Source of the DNA: Streptomyces radicis
Lineage (GTDB): Bacteria > Actinomycetota > Actinomycetes > Streptomycetales > Streptomycetaceae
Length of the DNA: 64,000 nucleotides
Direction: 5' to 3'
Assembly: GCF_003626575.1 (NCBI RefSeq)
Contig: NZ_RBDY01000003.1
Coordinates: forward strand, 124,001-188,000
A model generated the notes under the pieces. That model was not told the DNA's origin, did no database searches, and worked only from the letters and a program-made list of their open reading frames with translations. The translations under genes and the position numbers were made by a program. Positions 8,087-16,542 of the stretch are shown one piece after another (position 1 is the first letter of the stretch; the number at the start of each line of letters is the position of its first letter).

Positions 8087-9073
8087 TTGAGATACACGAC
8101 CGCCTCCGTCCTGTCCGCCGTCGCCCTCGCGGCCACGCTCGCCGCGTGCGGCACGACCGATGACCCCGCCGACGACGAGGAGGCCCCCGAGTCGTCCGCC
8201 GAGTCCATCACCCTCACCGACGCCCGCGGCGAGGAGATCACCCTCGAAGGCCCGGCCGTCAACGTCGCGGGCACCGAGTGGAACGTCATCGAGTACCTGA
8301 TCTCGCTCGGGGTCCAGCCCGTCGGCGTCTCCGACATCGAGGGCTTCGAGAAGTGGAACAACTCCGTCGAACTGGCCCCCGAGGCAACGGACATCGGCAC
8401 CCGCGGCGAGCCCAGCCTCGACACGCTCGCCACGCTGGACCTCGACGCGGTCTTCGTCACCGACCAGCTCGTCGAGGGCGCGGTCGAGCAGATCGAGGAG
8501 AACACCCCCGTCATCGTCGTGCCGGGGGGCGACGCCGAGGACCCGATCGGCCAGATGTGGGACAACCTGGACCTGGTCGCCCGGGCCACCGGCACCGAGG
8601 ACCGGGCCGCCGGGCTCCGCGAGCAGTTCGACGCGGCCGTGGCGGACGGCCGTTCCAGCCTCGCCGAGGCCGGGGCCGAGGGCTCGACCGTGGCGTTCAG
8701 CGACGCCTACCAGGCGGGCGAGACGATCACCATTCGCCCGTTCGGCGAGGGCTCGCTGATCGGCGGCGTGCTGGCCGAGCTCGGCTTCGTCAACGCGTGG
8801 GGCACCGTCGAAGGGCTGGAGTTCGACCCGGTCTACGGCCTGGGCGCCACCGATGTCGAGGGGCTCGCCCAACTCCCCGACGACTCCGCGTTCTGGTACA
8901 TCGGCGGGGCGGGCGAGACCGACCCGTTCGCCGAGACGCTCAGCGACAACTCCCTGTGGACCTCGCTGCCGTTCTCCGCGGACGCGGTCCGACTCCCCGA
9001 CTCCATCTGGATGTTCGGCGGCCCGGTCTCGATGATCCAGTTCGTCGACGCGGCCGTCGAGACCGCGAGCTGA
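8087..9073 (+). CDS. Iron-siderophore substrate-binding lipoprotein
   Basis: A 328-residue class-III (FepB/FhuD-type) binding protein. The signal peptide ends in a lipobox LAAC with the acylated Cys at residue 21, followed by an acidic Asp/Glu linker. The fold signature is present: an N-lobe with LISLGVQPVGVSD and PSLDTLATLDLDAVFV, then a C-lobe from about residue 195. The TTG start has GAAGGA upstream. Second gene of the iron-box operon, 50 bp after the ATPase and 7 bp before the permease. The ferric ligand is probably a hydroxamate or similar siderophore, but its identity is not deducible. Confidence 0.9.
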   Translation: MRYTTASVLSAVALAATLAACGTTDDPADDEEAPESSAESITLTDARGEEITLEGPAVNVAGTEWNVIEYLISLGVQPVGVSDIEGFEKWNNSVELAPEATDIGTRGEPSLDTLATLDLDAVFVTDQLVEGAVEQIEENTPVIVVPGGDAEDPIGQMWDNLDLVARATGTEDRAAGLREQFDAAVADGRSSLAEAGAEGSTVAFSDAYQAGETITIRPFGEGSLIGGVLAELGFVNAWGTVEGLEFDPVYGLGATDVEGLAQLPDDSAFWYIGGAGETDPFAETLSDNSLWTSLPFSADAVRLPDSIWMFGGPVSMIQFVDAAVETAS

Positions 9074-9080
9074 CACGGCG

Positions 9081-11177
9081 ATGGCGATCGGTACGCTCAC
9101 CGAACAGCCCACCCGGCGCGGGGCGTTGCCGCCGACCGACCAACGGCCCCCGTCCGGACGGCTGTTCGCGCTGACCGGGACCCTGCTCGTCCTTCTGGTG
9201 CTGCTCGCGGCGGTGCACCTGGTGCAGGGCACCGCCGCGGTGGGCGTCGCCGACCTCGTGTCATGGGTCCTGCGGCGCGAGTCGGGGCTCGAGGCCGCCG
9301 TCGTCGTCGAGTCCCGCATCCCCCGGCTCGCGGCGGCGCTCGCGGTCGGCGTCGCGCTGGGCGCCGCGGGCTGCGTCCTCCAGTCGATCTCCCGCAACCC
9401 CGTGGCCTCCCCCGACATCCTCGCGGTCAACAACGGCGCCCACTTCGCGCTCGTCGCCGCCTCCGTCGCGGGCCTTTCGCTGCCGTTCGTGGGCGACATC
9501 GCGCTGGCGTTCGCCGGAGGGCTGCTGGCCTCGGCCGTGGTGATCGCGCTCACCGGCACCGCGTACGGCACGGTGCGGCTCGTGCTCGGCGGCACGGCCG
9601 TCTCGCTCGCGCTCTCCTCGCTGACGACGTCCCTGCTCATCCTCCGCCCCGAGGAGGGCACGGGCCTGTACGCGTGGGCGTCGGGCTCGTTGAGCCAGAA
9701 CGGCTTCGGCACCCTGCGCCTCATGGCCCCGTTCGTCGTGGCGGGCGTGGCCGCCCTGCTGATGCTCGGCAGGCGCCTCGACGTCATGATGCTCGGCGAC
9801 GACGAGGCGAGGGCGCTCGGGATCCCCGTGCGGCGCACGCAGCTCACCGTGCTCCTGGTGACCGTGCTGATGTCCGCCGCCGCGGTCGCCGCCACCGGGC
9901 CGATCGGCTTCGTCGGCCTGGCCGCTCCCGCGCTGGCCCGCCTGCTCGTTCCCCATGTCCCAGGGCTGCACCGGCACAGGGCGCTCGTCCCGGTCTCCGC
10001 GCTCATGGGCGTCGTGGTGGTCCTCGGCGCGGACGTCGCGCTGCGCGCCGCCATGGGGGCGCAGACCGCGGTGCGCGTCCCCACGGGCGCGGTCACGTCG
10101 TTGCTCGGCGGAGCCCTCATGGTCGCGCTCGCGCTGCGGCTGCGCGCGGCGCCGATCGGCGGCGCGGGCTCGTCGCTCGAGGTGCGCGGCACGGGCGTGC
10201 GCCGGCGCGCGCTGCTGGCCGGGGCGGTGGGGGCGGTGCTGCTCGGGGTGGCCGCCGCGGCGGCGCTCGCGGGCGACCGCTCCCTGCTGGTCGGCGACCT
10301 GCTGCTGTGGGCGCGTGGCGAGGCGGGCCCGCTCGTCAACACCGTGCTCGGCACCCGGATCCCGCGCGTGGTCGCGGCCCTGCTCGCGGGCGTCGCGCTC
10401 GCCGTGGCGGGGGCGACGATCCAGGCCGTGACGCGCAACCCCCTCGCCGACCCCAGCGTCATCGGCGTCGCCGGGGGCGCGTCCGTCGGCGCCGTGCTCG
10501 TGGTGACCTACGCCCCGCTCGCGGGCTTCTGGGCGCTCACCGGCGCGGCGGGCGCGGGCGCGGCCGTCGCCGCCGCGGTCATCTTCGCGCTCTCGGCGCG
10601 CGGCGGGTTCGCCTCCGACCGGCTCGTGCTCGTGGGCGTCGGCGTCTCGTATGTGACAACGGCGCTGGTGACGACGTTGATCGTGGCCACCGACCCGTTC
10701 AGCGCGGCCAAGGCCCTGACGTGGCTCTCGGGTTCGACCTACGGCCGCAGCTACGAGCACCTGCTGCCGCTCGGTCTCGTGTGCCTCGTCGTCGTGCCGC
10801 TCGCGTGGGCGGGCCACCGCCATCTGGACCTGATCTCGATCGACGAGGACACCCCGCGCGTCCTCGGCCTGAACGTGCCGAGGACCCGGCTCGCCCTGCT
10901 GGCGTGCGGCGTGGTGCTGACGGGGACGGCGGTCGCCGCGATCGGCATGATCGGCTTCGTCGGCCTGGTCGCCCCGCACGCGGCCCGCACGCTCCTGGGG
11001 CGCCGCCACCGCTGGGTGATCCCGGTCGCGGCCCTGCTCGGCGGCGCGCTCGTCGTCCTGGCCGACGTGCTCGGCCGCGCGGTGATCGCCCCCGACCAGC
11101 TCCCCGCGGGCCTGCTCACCGCGGTGATCGGCACCCCCTACTTCCTGTGGCTCCTGCACCGCACGCGGGCGACGTGA
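9081..11177 (+). CDS. Fused double FecCD permease (FhuB-like) for iron-siderophore import
   Basis: A 698-residue membrane protein made of two complete FecCD-type permease halves in tandem, about residues 25-355 and 370-698. Each half has the family landmark after its second helix: RIPRLAAALAVGVALGAAG with SRNPVASPDILAV in the first, RIPRVVAALLAGVALAVAG with TRNPLADPSVIGV in the second. Each half also has the late GPIGFVGLAAP / GMIGFVGLVAP coupling segment. E. coli FhuB is the known precedent. It replaces the usual heterodimeric FecC/FecD pair and completes the three-gene importer. Confidence 0.92.
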   Translation: MAIGTLTEQPTRRGALPPTDQRPPSGRLFALTGTLLVLLVLLAAVHLVQGTAAVGVADLVSWVLRRESGLEAAVVVESRIPRLAAALAVGVALGAAGCVLQSISRNPVASPDILAVNNGAHFALVAASVAGLSLPFVGDIALAFAGGLLASAVVIALTGTAYGTVRLVLGGTAVSLALSSLTTSLLILRPEEGTGLYAWASGSLSQNGFGTLRLMAPFVVAGVAALLMLGRRLDVMMLGDDEARALGIPVRRTQLTVLLVTVLMSAAAVAATGPIGFVGLAAPALARLLVPHVPGLHRHRALVPVSALMGVVVVLGADVALRAAMGAQTAVRVPTGAVTSLLGGALMVALALRLRAAPIGGAGSSLEVRGTGVRRRALLAGAVGAVLLGVAAAAALAGDRSLLVGDLLLWARGEAGPLVNTVLGTRIPRVVAALLAGVALAVAGATIQAVTRNPLADPSVIGVAGGASVGAVLVVTYAPLAGFWALTGAAGAGAAVAAAVIFALSARGGFASDRLVLVGVGVSYVTTALVTTLIVATDPFSAAKALTWLSGSTYGRSYEHLLPLGLVCLVVVPLAWAGHRHLDLISIDEDTPRVLGLNVPRTRLALLACGVVLTGTAVAAIGMIGFVGLVAPHAARTLLGRRHRWVIPVAALLGGALVVLADVLGRAVIAPDQLPAGLLTAVIGTPYFLWLLHRTRAT

Positions 11178-11205
11178 ACGACGCGCGCCGCCCGCGCGGC
11201 GGGTG

Positions 11206-11832
11206 TCAACTCACGTGGGTGCGGCCCACGTAGACGTTTCTGGCGCGGTAGTAGGTGTCGCCCGAGGGGCCGGAGTCGCCCGCCGAGCCCTCCATCGGCT
11301 GGTCGACGAAGTCGGCGCCGCGGTGGACGGCGTGTCACGTGTCGTCGAGGTAGTGGTGGATGTCCACGTCCGTGGCGCCGACCCGGGTGATCCACGCCCG
11401 GTAGGTGTGCCAGCTGCCGGGCGCGCTCGGCGCCTGGAACTCCCCCTTGACCTCGTAGTTCGGGAACTGGCTCGTGATCCGCACCTGGTCCTTGGCGTGG
11501 ATCGTGCCCGAGTGGTAGCGGATCGGCAGGTGGGGCGGGGAGCCGCTGGTGCCCTCGTCCCACGTGATGCGGCTCGCCTTGAGCGTCAGCACGCCGCCGG
11601 AGAGGGTCACGTGGTTGTGGTCGGTGGGGCTGCCGTACATGCGGGCGCTGCCGTTGTGGTCGGAGCCCCAGGGGTACCGGTAGTTCCAGTTCGCCTCGAG
11701 CGCGGCGTAGTTCGCGAACGAGCCCGCGCCGAGCACGGTCTCCCCCGTCTCCGCCGCCCGCGCCCTGGCGGCGGCCGCCAGGACGGCGGCGGATCCGGTC
11801 AGTAGGGATCGACGTTGCATGCTTCGCGCCAT
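11206..11832 (-). pseudogene. Decayed secreted GH16-like glycosidase
   Basis: Starts MARSMQRRSLLTGSAAV, a Tat-like signal with a perfect GGAGG upstream of ATG 11832. The mature part (WNYRYPWGSDHNGSARMYG, IRYHSGTIHAKDQ, NYEVKGEFQAP) resembles Streptomyces concanavalin-fold GH16-like secreted proteins. The central catalytic region that normally follows GEFQAP is missing; the sequence jumps to GSWHTYRAWITRVG. An in-frame TGA at 11335-11337 interrupts the gene. The same frame continues without any stop for 42 codons (GADFVDQPMEGSAG, TYYRARNVYVGRTHVS) to a natural TGA at 11206, where another short segment also looks deleted after DQP. Family assignment is from memory of homologues. Confidence 0.7.
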
Positions 11833-12169
11833 GGATGACCTCCAAATCTCCATAAAGTGCACGAGGTTACGTAAACATCGCCCGGCCGATGCCCGTCGGT
11901 ATGAGGCGGCCCTGACCTCCGTCAAGCGCGCGCACAAGAAGGCCCGTAATCCAACACCCAGTTGAGGCCCGGAGGGCCAACACCCCGTTGGTTGTTGAGG
12001 TTTCCTGAGCGATTCGGCCCGGGCGCAAGGGTCAGAAGACCAAGCGCGGCGTCAACTGCTCGTTCTCCCCGAGCTGTTAGCGTGCCTTGAGATCACATCA
12101 AAGTGCGGGACACGAACCTGTGACCGTCGGCAGCGGCTGTCTCGACGAGATATCGAGGGATCACCACTG
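11833..12169. other. Intergenic region between GH16-like remnant and decarboxylase cluster
   Basis: No gene seen in 337 bases. It must carry the promoters of both divergent units. Two small hairpins are visible near 11966-11998 (GGCCCGGAGGGCC and CCAACACCCCGTTGG). Composition becomes less GC-rich toward the right, as in the cluster that follows. Confidence 0.5.
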
Positions 12170-12769
12170 ATGACCGAGTCGCCCGCTCGCCGCGATGCGG
12201 ACACGAACGGATCGGGGCAGGGCCCACGTGCGACAACGATCGAGGGCAGTCCGCGCCTCACCACCGCAGACGGGCAACGCGGATGGTGCGAAGACGCTCT
12301 CGCGGGGATGCCGTTCCCCTGCCCGTCCGAGATGTCGGAGCCGCTGGGCCACCTCCACGCGGTCAACGGTCGGCAGTGGGACGCCGAAGATCGGGTGCGG
12401 CAGGTCGAAGACCGGGAGATCCCGGCCATCAAGCGGCGGATCGACGAACTGAACAGCCTTCGCCACGAGCTCATCGAGCGGGTCGACCGGATCCTTGGCG
12501 CGCGCTGGGGCGCGCACCACGACGTGCCTCCTCTCACGGAGTCGATCGGCTCGGCACTCGACCGACTCTCGGTGCTGACGCTTCGTATCGCACACACCGA
12601 GCGGCTGTCCGAAGGCGGCGCCGACGCGGCGGAACGCGCCGCGATCCTGCGCCGTCAGCGTGAAGATCTGGTGTGGTCCATCGCGGTCGCCTGCGAGGAC
12701 CTCGTGTCCGGCCGACGACGCCCACCCCTGCCCGAACGCATCAAACTCTACGGAAAACCCGGGCGATGA
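12170..12769 (+). CDS. DUF4254 family protein
   Basis: A 199-residue soluble protein. The DUF4254 signature is clear: LHAVNGRQWDAEDRVRQ, then IPAIKRRIDELNSLRHELIE (about residues 60-105) and a second helical block AHTERLSEGGADAAERAAIL. The first ~45 residues are low-complexity. DUF4254 genes are often next to glycosyltransferase genes, as here, but no activity is known. Start ATG 12170 follows GAGGGA. First gene of a co-oriented run to 17688, 45 bp before the decarboxylase. Confidence 0.8.
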   Translation: MTESPARRDADTNGSGQGPRATTIEGSPRLTTADGQRGWCEDALAGMPFPCPSEMSEPLGHLHAVNGRQWDAEDRVRQVEDREIPAIKRRIDELNSLRHELIERVDRILGARWGAHHDVPPLTESIGSALDRLSVLTLRIAHTERLSEGGADAAERAAILRRQREDLVWSIAVACEDLVSGRRRPPLPERIKLYGKPGR

Positions 12770-12814
12770 GCGCGGTTGCGTTGGCTTGCCTCTCCGAGAC
12801 GCCGGGGTTGTCCC

Positions 12815-14515
12815 ATGACCACTGAATCCGCCGAATCCACCGAGGACCCGGACCACTTCCGACACTGGCGCAACGGCCTGTTCCTGCGCCCCGACGGGGG
12901 CAACGCCGACGCGCTTGTCGAGCTCATCCGCCGCGCCCTCGCCGAGGCGTTGAGCCATCAGGGCGCGGGCCCCGTGTATCCCCGCCGGGGTCACGCGGAT
13001 GAGCGCTCGCCGGTGGGTGAAGGACACCTACCGGAAGGCCCTGTCGCCCCGGAGACAGCCCTCGGCCAACTGCGTTGGTGGCTCGCCGGGGCGGTCAAGG
13101 TGCATCACCCCTTGTTTGCCAAGAACATCGTTCCGCCGCCGTCGTTCGTCAACCTGGCGGCTCTGTGCGCGGTGTCGTTGTTCATGCCGAACGGCGTCAC
13201 CGGGGAGGACGCCGGGGATACCCTCTCCGCCGAACTGTCCTGCGCCCGGGCGATGGCGCGGCTGGCGGGGTACGACCCGGATCGGGCGGGGGGCCTGTTC
13301 ACGTTCGGCGGCACCGCGACCAATCTGTACGCGATCAACGTCGGCATCTCCAAGGCGCAGCCGGACCACGCCGAGCGCGGGATCGAGCCCGGGATCTCCG
13401 TCGTGGGCTCCTGGCCGGCCCACTATTCACACAAGTCCGCGTGCGCGTGGCTCGGGATCGGCACCCAGAACTATGTCGCCGCCGCGTCGCTGCCCGACCA
13501 GACGACAGACCTGGACTCGATGGAAGCGGCCTGTCGCGATGTGCTGGCGCGCGGACACCGGCTCGCGTGCATCATGGGCGCAGGCGGGACGACCTCCAAC
13601 ATGGCCGTCGACGACTTCACCGAGATCGCCGCGATGCGGGATCGGCTGACCGCCGAGTACCGGTTGGACTACACACCCCATGTGCATGCGGACACGGTCA
13701 TCGGATGGGCCTATCTCTGCTTCCTCGATTACGACCTGCGCCGCAATTCCCTGGGATTCAGCCCACCCGTGGTGGCCAAGATCGCACGACTTGTGGAACG
13801 TCTGCGAACGGTGCGGCACGCCGACTCGTTCGGAACCGACTTCCACAAAACCGGATTCGCGCCGTACACGTCCAGCATGATCGTCATGAGGGACGGGCGG
13901 GACTTCTCCCGGCTGCGCCGCGACGGCGGGCTCATGACCCCGCTGTTCCATGACAAGGATGCCTACAACCCCGGGGTCTTCACACTGGAGACGTCGAGGT
14001 CGGCCGCCAACATGGTCGCGACCTGGGTCGGCATGCGAGCCCTGGGGAAGCAGGGAATGCGGCGGCTGCTCGGTCACGCGCTCGAGACGGCCGAAGCGCT
14101 CCGGCGCCACATCGACGCGCAGGTGGCTCCTGATGTGACGGCCATCAACAGACATTCGTACGGCCCGGATGTGTTCTTGCGCTGTTACCCGCCGGACGAT
14201 CCGGCCGCTTCCGACGAGGACTTCGGCGACACGAGCTCGGTGCGCCGGATGAACCGGTACACCTCCGACCTGTTCACATGGCTCTCGCGTCACCATGCGC
14301 CGGACGCCGAGCAGTTCGCGGTGAGCAAGACCTCGGCGGCGTTCTACACACCGACGGGAGAGCCGGTCGTTGCTCTGCGGGTGTACTCCCTCAATCCGTA
14401 TTTCTCCGATTCGCACGCCGAAGAGCTGATCGTGCGCCTGCTCAAGGGCAAGCGGCGGTTCGACGCCATGTATCCGGACGCACCGGATTCCAACATGAAC
14501 GAGGAGGCCCGGTGA
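12815..14515 (+). CDS. PLP-dependent group II decarboxylase
   Basis: A 566-residue fold-type-I PLP enzyme of the glutamate/aromatic-amino-acid decarboxylase group. The PLP-contact region GGLFTFGGTATNLYAINVG starts near residue 155. The substrate-side motif VHADTVIGWAY matches the usual HVDAAxGG region, here with Thr-Val-Ile in place of the standard residues. The Schiff-base lysine is probably Lys345 in TDFHKTGFAPY. The divergent motifs suggest a non-standard substrate. ATG 12815 is preferred over the upstream TTG. It overlaps the next gene by 4 bp (GTGA) behind GAGGAGG. The cluster context suggests an amine building block that is later phosphorylated or glycosylated. Confidence 0.82.
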   Translation: MTTESAESTEDPDHFRHWRNGLFLRPDGGNADALVELIRRALAEALSHQGAGPVYPRRGHADERSPVGEGHLPEGPVAPETALGQLRWWLAGAVKVHHPLFAKNIVPPPSFVNLAALCAVSLFMPNGVTGEDAGDTLSAELSCARAMARLAGYDPDRAGGLFTFGGTATNLYAINVGISKAQPDHAERGIEPGISVVGSWPAHYSHKSACAWLGIGTQNYVAAASLPDQTTDLDSMEAACRDVLARGHRLACIMGAGGTTSNMAVDDFTEIAAMRDRLTAEYRLDYTPHVHADTVIGWAYLCFLDYDLRRNSLGFSPPVVAKIARLVERLRTVRHADSFGTDFHKTGFAPYTSSMIVMRDGRDFSRLRRDGGLMTPLFHDKDAYNPGVFTLETSRSAANMVATWVGMRALGKQGMRRLLGHALETAEALRRHIDAQVAPDVTAINRHSYGPDVFLRCYPPDDPAASDEDFGDTSSVRRMNRYTSDLFTWLSRHHAPDAEQFAVSKTSAAFYTPTGEPVVALRVYSLNPYFSDSHAEELIVRLLKGKRRFDAMYPDAPDSNMNEEAR

Positions 14516-15588
14516 ATCCACCGTCGATCAGCGAACCTGAAGGGCTGCCGACACGCTTCGCCGCCGCGGACCTCTCCGTCCGTGACTGCGTCGAGTTGAC
14601 GGCCGGTCTGGCCTCCTACGCCCGCAGCAACGGACTGTCCCGCGTCGAGGTGAGCGGGCCACCGGCGATCAGCGAGCTCATCGAGGAGTTCGGCTGGGAC
14701 GAGGTGTGCTTCGTCGATGCGCACCAGAAGCCCGCGGTGGACATTGCGGCGGCTCCCCGCACCTGGCGCTGCGGGCAGCGCGGGCTGCGCTGTCTGAGCG
14801 ACCAGCTCGTCGGCGCGGCGGGAGCCGCCTCTGAGGCGGACACGCCGCCCTCGACGCTCTCCACGGGGTCCGTGCTGTGGTTCGCCCGGCACAATCGTCT
14901 CGGCGATGCGCTGGGCATCGTCACCGGCCTGGAGCACTACTGCCGGGACAACGACGTGCCGTCCATTGCTGTCACCGGCTCGCGCGCCCTCGCCGAGGTC
15001 GTCGAGGTGTTCGCCTGCGAGCGGGTGACCTGCGTCCCTTCGCCCGACGAGGCGAGCACCGGCGAAGTACTCAGTGGCGACGCGATCTTCGCCCGGTCTT
15101 CGTGGAGCATGCCATGGCTCGACCGGCTCAACCACGCCGTCACGGACACCTTCGGCGGGCGTGCCCGCCACGGTGTGCCGCCCTTGCCGCTCCGTCAGGC
15201 TCGGGAGCCCGGTCGCCAGGAGAACGTGGTGTACTGCCAGTTCGACGCGCGTTCCAGCACCCCACCACCGCCGCACTCCGTCCGGCGGATCATGAGCCAG
15301 TTCGCGGCACACGGCGACGTGCGTGTCCTCGGTGGCCCCGACACCCAGGACTACCTCGGCCACGACCTGACCTACATACGGGCGGAGCTTCCCGAGATGG
15401 TCGACCGCCTGCTGTCATGCCGTCTGTTCGTGGGGTGCGACAGCGGCCTCGGTCACCTCGCCGGCTGCCTCGGCGTGCCAGGCCTGATCCTCAGCACCGA
15501 CGACTTCGAGACGACCTGGTCGTTCTTCCGGGGCTACGCCGCCCTGAGTGTCGTCCCGCTCGCCGCGACCGACCTGCTCCTGTCGTGA
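14512..15588 (+). CDS. GT9 (heptosyltransferase-like) family protein
   Basis: A 358-residue protein with the two-lobed plan of GT9 glycosyltransferases. An N-terminal Rossmann start is at about residue 120 (SVLWFARHNRLGDALGIVTG). The C-terminal donor-site motif is VGCDSGLGHLAGCLGVPGLI, close to the heptosyltransferase DSG-x-HLA-x-x-x-GVP signature. The first ~110 residues look like a partial duplicate of the same lobe (DCVELTAGLASYARSNGL is parallel to the later GIVTGLEHYCRDNDV). The GTG start overlaps the decarboxylase stop and has a strong GAGGAGG. Donor and acceptor unknown. Confidence 0.65.
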   Translation: MNPPSISEPEGLPTRFAAADLSVRDCVELTAGLASYARSNGLSRVEVSGPPAISELIEEFGWDEVCFVDAHQKPAVDIAAAPRTWRCGQRGLRCLSDQLVGAAGAASEADTPPSTLSTGSVLWFARHNRLGDALGIVTGLEHYCRDNDVPSIAVTGSRALAEVVEVFACERVTCVPSPDEASTGEVLSGDAIFARSSWSMPWLDRLNHAVTDTFGGRARHGVPPLPLRQAREPGRQENVVYCQFDARSSTPPPPHSVRRIMSQFAAHGDVRVLGGPDTQDYLGHDLTYIRAELPEMVDRLLSCRLFVGCDSGLGHLAGCLGVPGLILSTDDFETTWSFFRGYAALSVVPLAATDLLLS

Positions 15589-16538
15589 ACCCTCCGACCG
15601 AACGGGCAGTCCTCCGAGCGACCCGCCGTTGCCTGCGCCGAGAAGCGCTGAGCGCGCGCCGCGTCCCGATGGGTCGCAGTCATTTCGTCTTCACGGTGGA
15701 GTTGGCATCCGGTGAACACGTGATCGCGCGGATCACGCGGCCCGGCCGTGCGGAGTGCTTCGCGGGGTTCGCCTATTGGCGCCGCCAACTCGCTCGGGTG
15801 GGAGTACCCGTTCCCCGCGTGCTGTCCATGGACCTCACCACGACGGTACTGCCCTGGCCGATCATGCTCCTCGAGAAGGCATCGGGGGATGATCTCTGCA
15901 ACGTCTACGCCGACCTCACGGCCGCTGAGAAGCGCGGCGTCGCCGACGACCTGCTCGATATCAGGGACCGCGTGCGCAGCCTTCCGCCCGGCCCCGGATA
16001 CGGCGGTGTCGCCAACTACGGCGACCTTCGCTGCCACCCCCACTGGTCGGACGTGCTCCGGGAGTACTTCACCGGCGCGATCGATCAACTCACGCCTTCG
16101 CAGCGGCAGAGACCGGCCGTCGGGGAGATCCGCGGGGCCCTCCGCGAACTACGCCCCGAGTTCGATCGCATCGACCCGTTGCCTTGTCTCATCGACGCCA
16201 CCCACCAGAACGTGCTGGTGCATGAGGGGAGAGTGACGGCGATCGTCGACCTGGACGAGGTCGGATTCGGTGACGCGCTGTACCCGCTGGGCGTCGCTCG
16301 CGCAGGCCTCCTCGCCCGCGGACCAGAGGCGGACTGCATCGAGCACGTCGCCGCGCCGCTGTGCGTCGGCCCCGTTCGGCGGCGCGTGTTCGACCTGTAC
16401 TCAGCGATCGCCTGCCTGAAGATGCTCGCGCCCAGTCCTCTCGGCGTCACCGGCCCGCCCCCGGTCGACAGCCGGATCGCCATACGGCTCCTGACCCTGC
16501 TCGACGCCTTCGCCGCCGCCGCAGCCCACGGGGAGTGA
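15585..16538 (+). CDS. APH/choline-kinase-like phosphotransferase
   Basis: A 317-residue aminoglycoside-phosphotransferase-fold kinase. The N-lobe has VIARITRP (the ATP-binding Lys position is occupied by Arg) and MLLEKASGDDLC at the hinge. The catalytic loop reads LIDATHQNVLVHEG, in which the usual HGD is LID but Asp and Asn keep their spacing. The metal-binding motif is AIVDLDEVGFGD. The loss of the HG residues and of the Lys is atypical, so activity is not certain. The GTG start overlaps the previous stop by 4 bp. Could phosphorylate a sugar, amine or intermediate of the cluster, or provide self-resistance. Confidence 0.75.
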   Translation: MNPPTERAVLRATRRCLRREALSARRVPMGRSHFVFTVELASGEHVIARITRPGRAECFAGFAYWRRQLARVGVPVPRVLSMDLTTTVLPWPIMLLEKASGDDLCNVYADLTAAEKRGVADDLLDIRDRVRSLPPGPGYGGVANYGDLRCHPHWSDVLREYFTGAIDQLTPSQRQRPAVGEIRGALRELRPEFDRIDPLPCLIDATHQNVLVHEGRVTAIVDLDEVGFGDALYPLGVARAGLLARGPEADCIEHVAAPLCVGPVRRRVFDLYSAIACLKMLAPSPLGVTGPPPVDSRIAIRLLTLLDAFAAAAAHGE

Positions 16539-16542
16539 CACC

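Noticed and set aside
7754..10462. A 902-codon open frame on the minus strand opposite the siderophore operon
   Set aside because: Composition is Ser/Arg/Thr/Ala-rich without any family motif, and it lies entirely opposite three well-supported genes; it is a GC-driven shadow.
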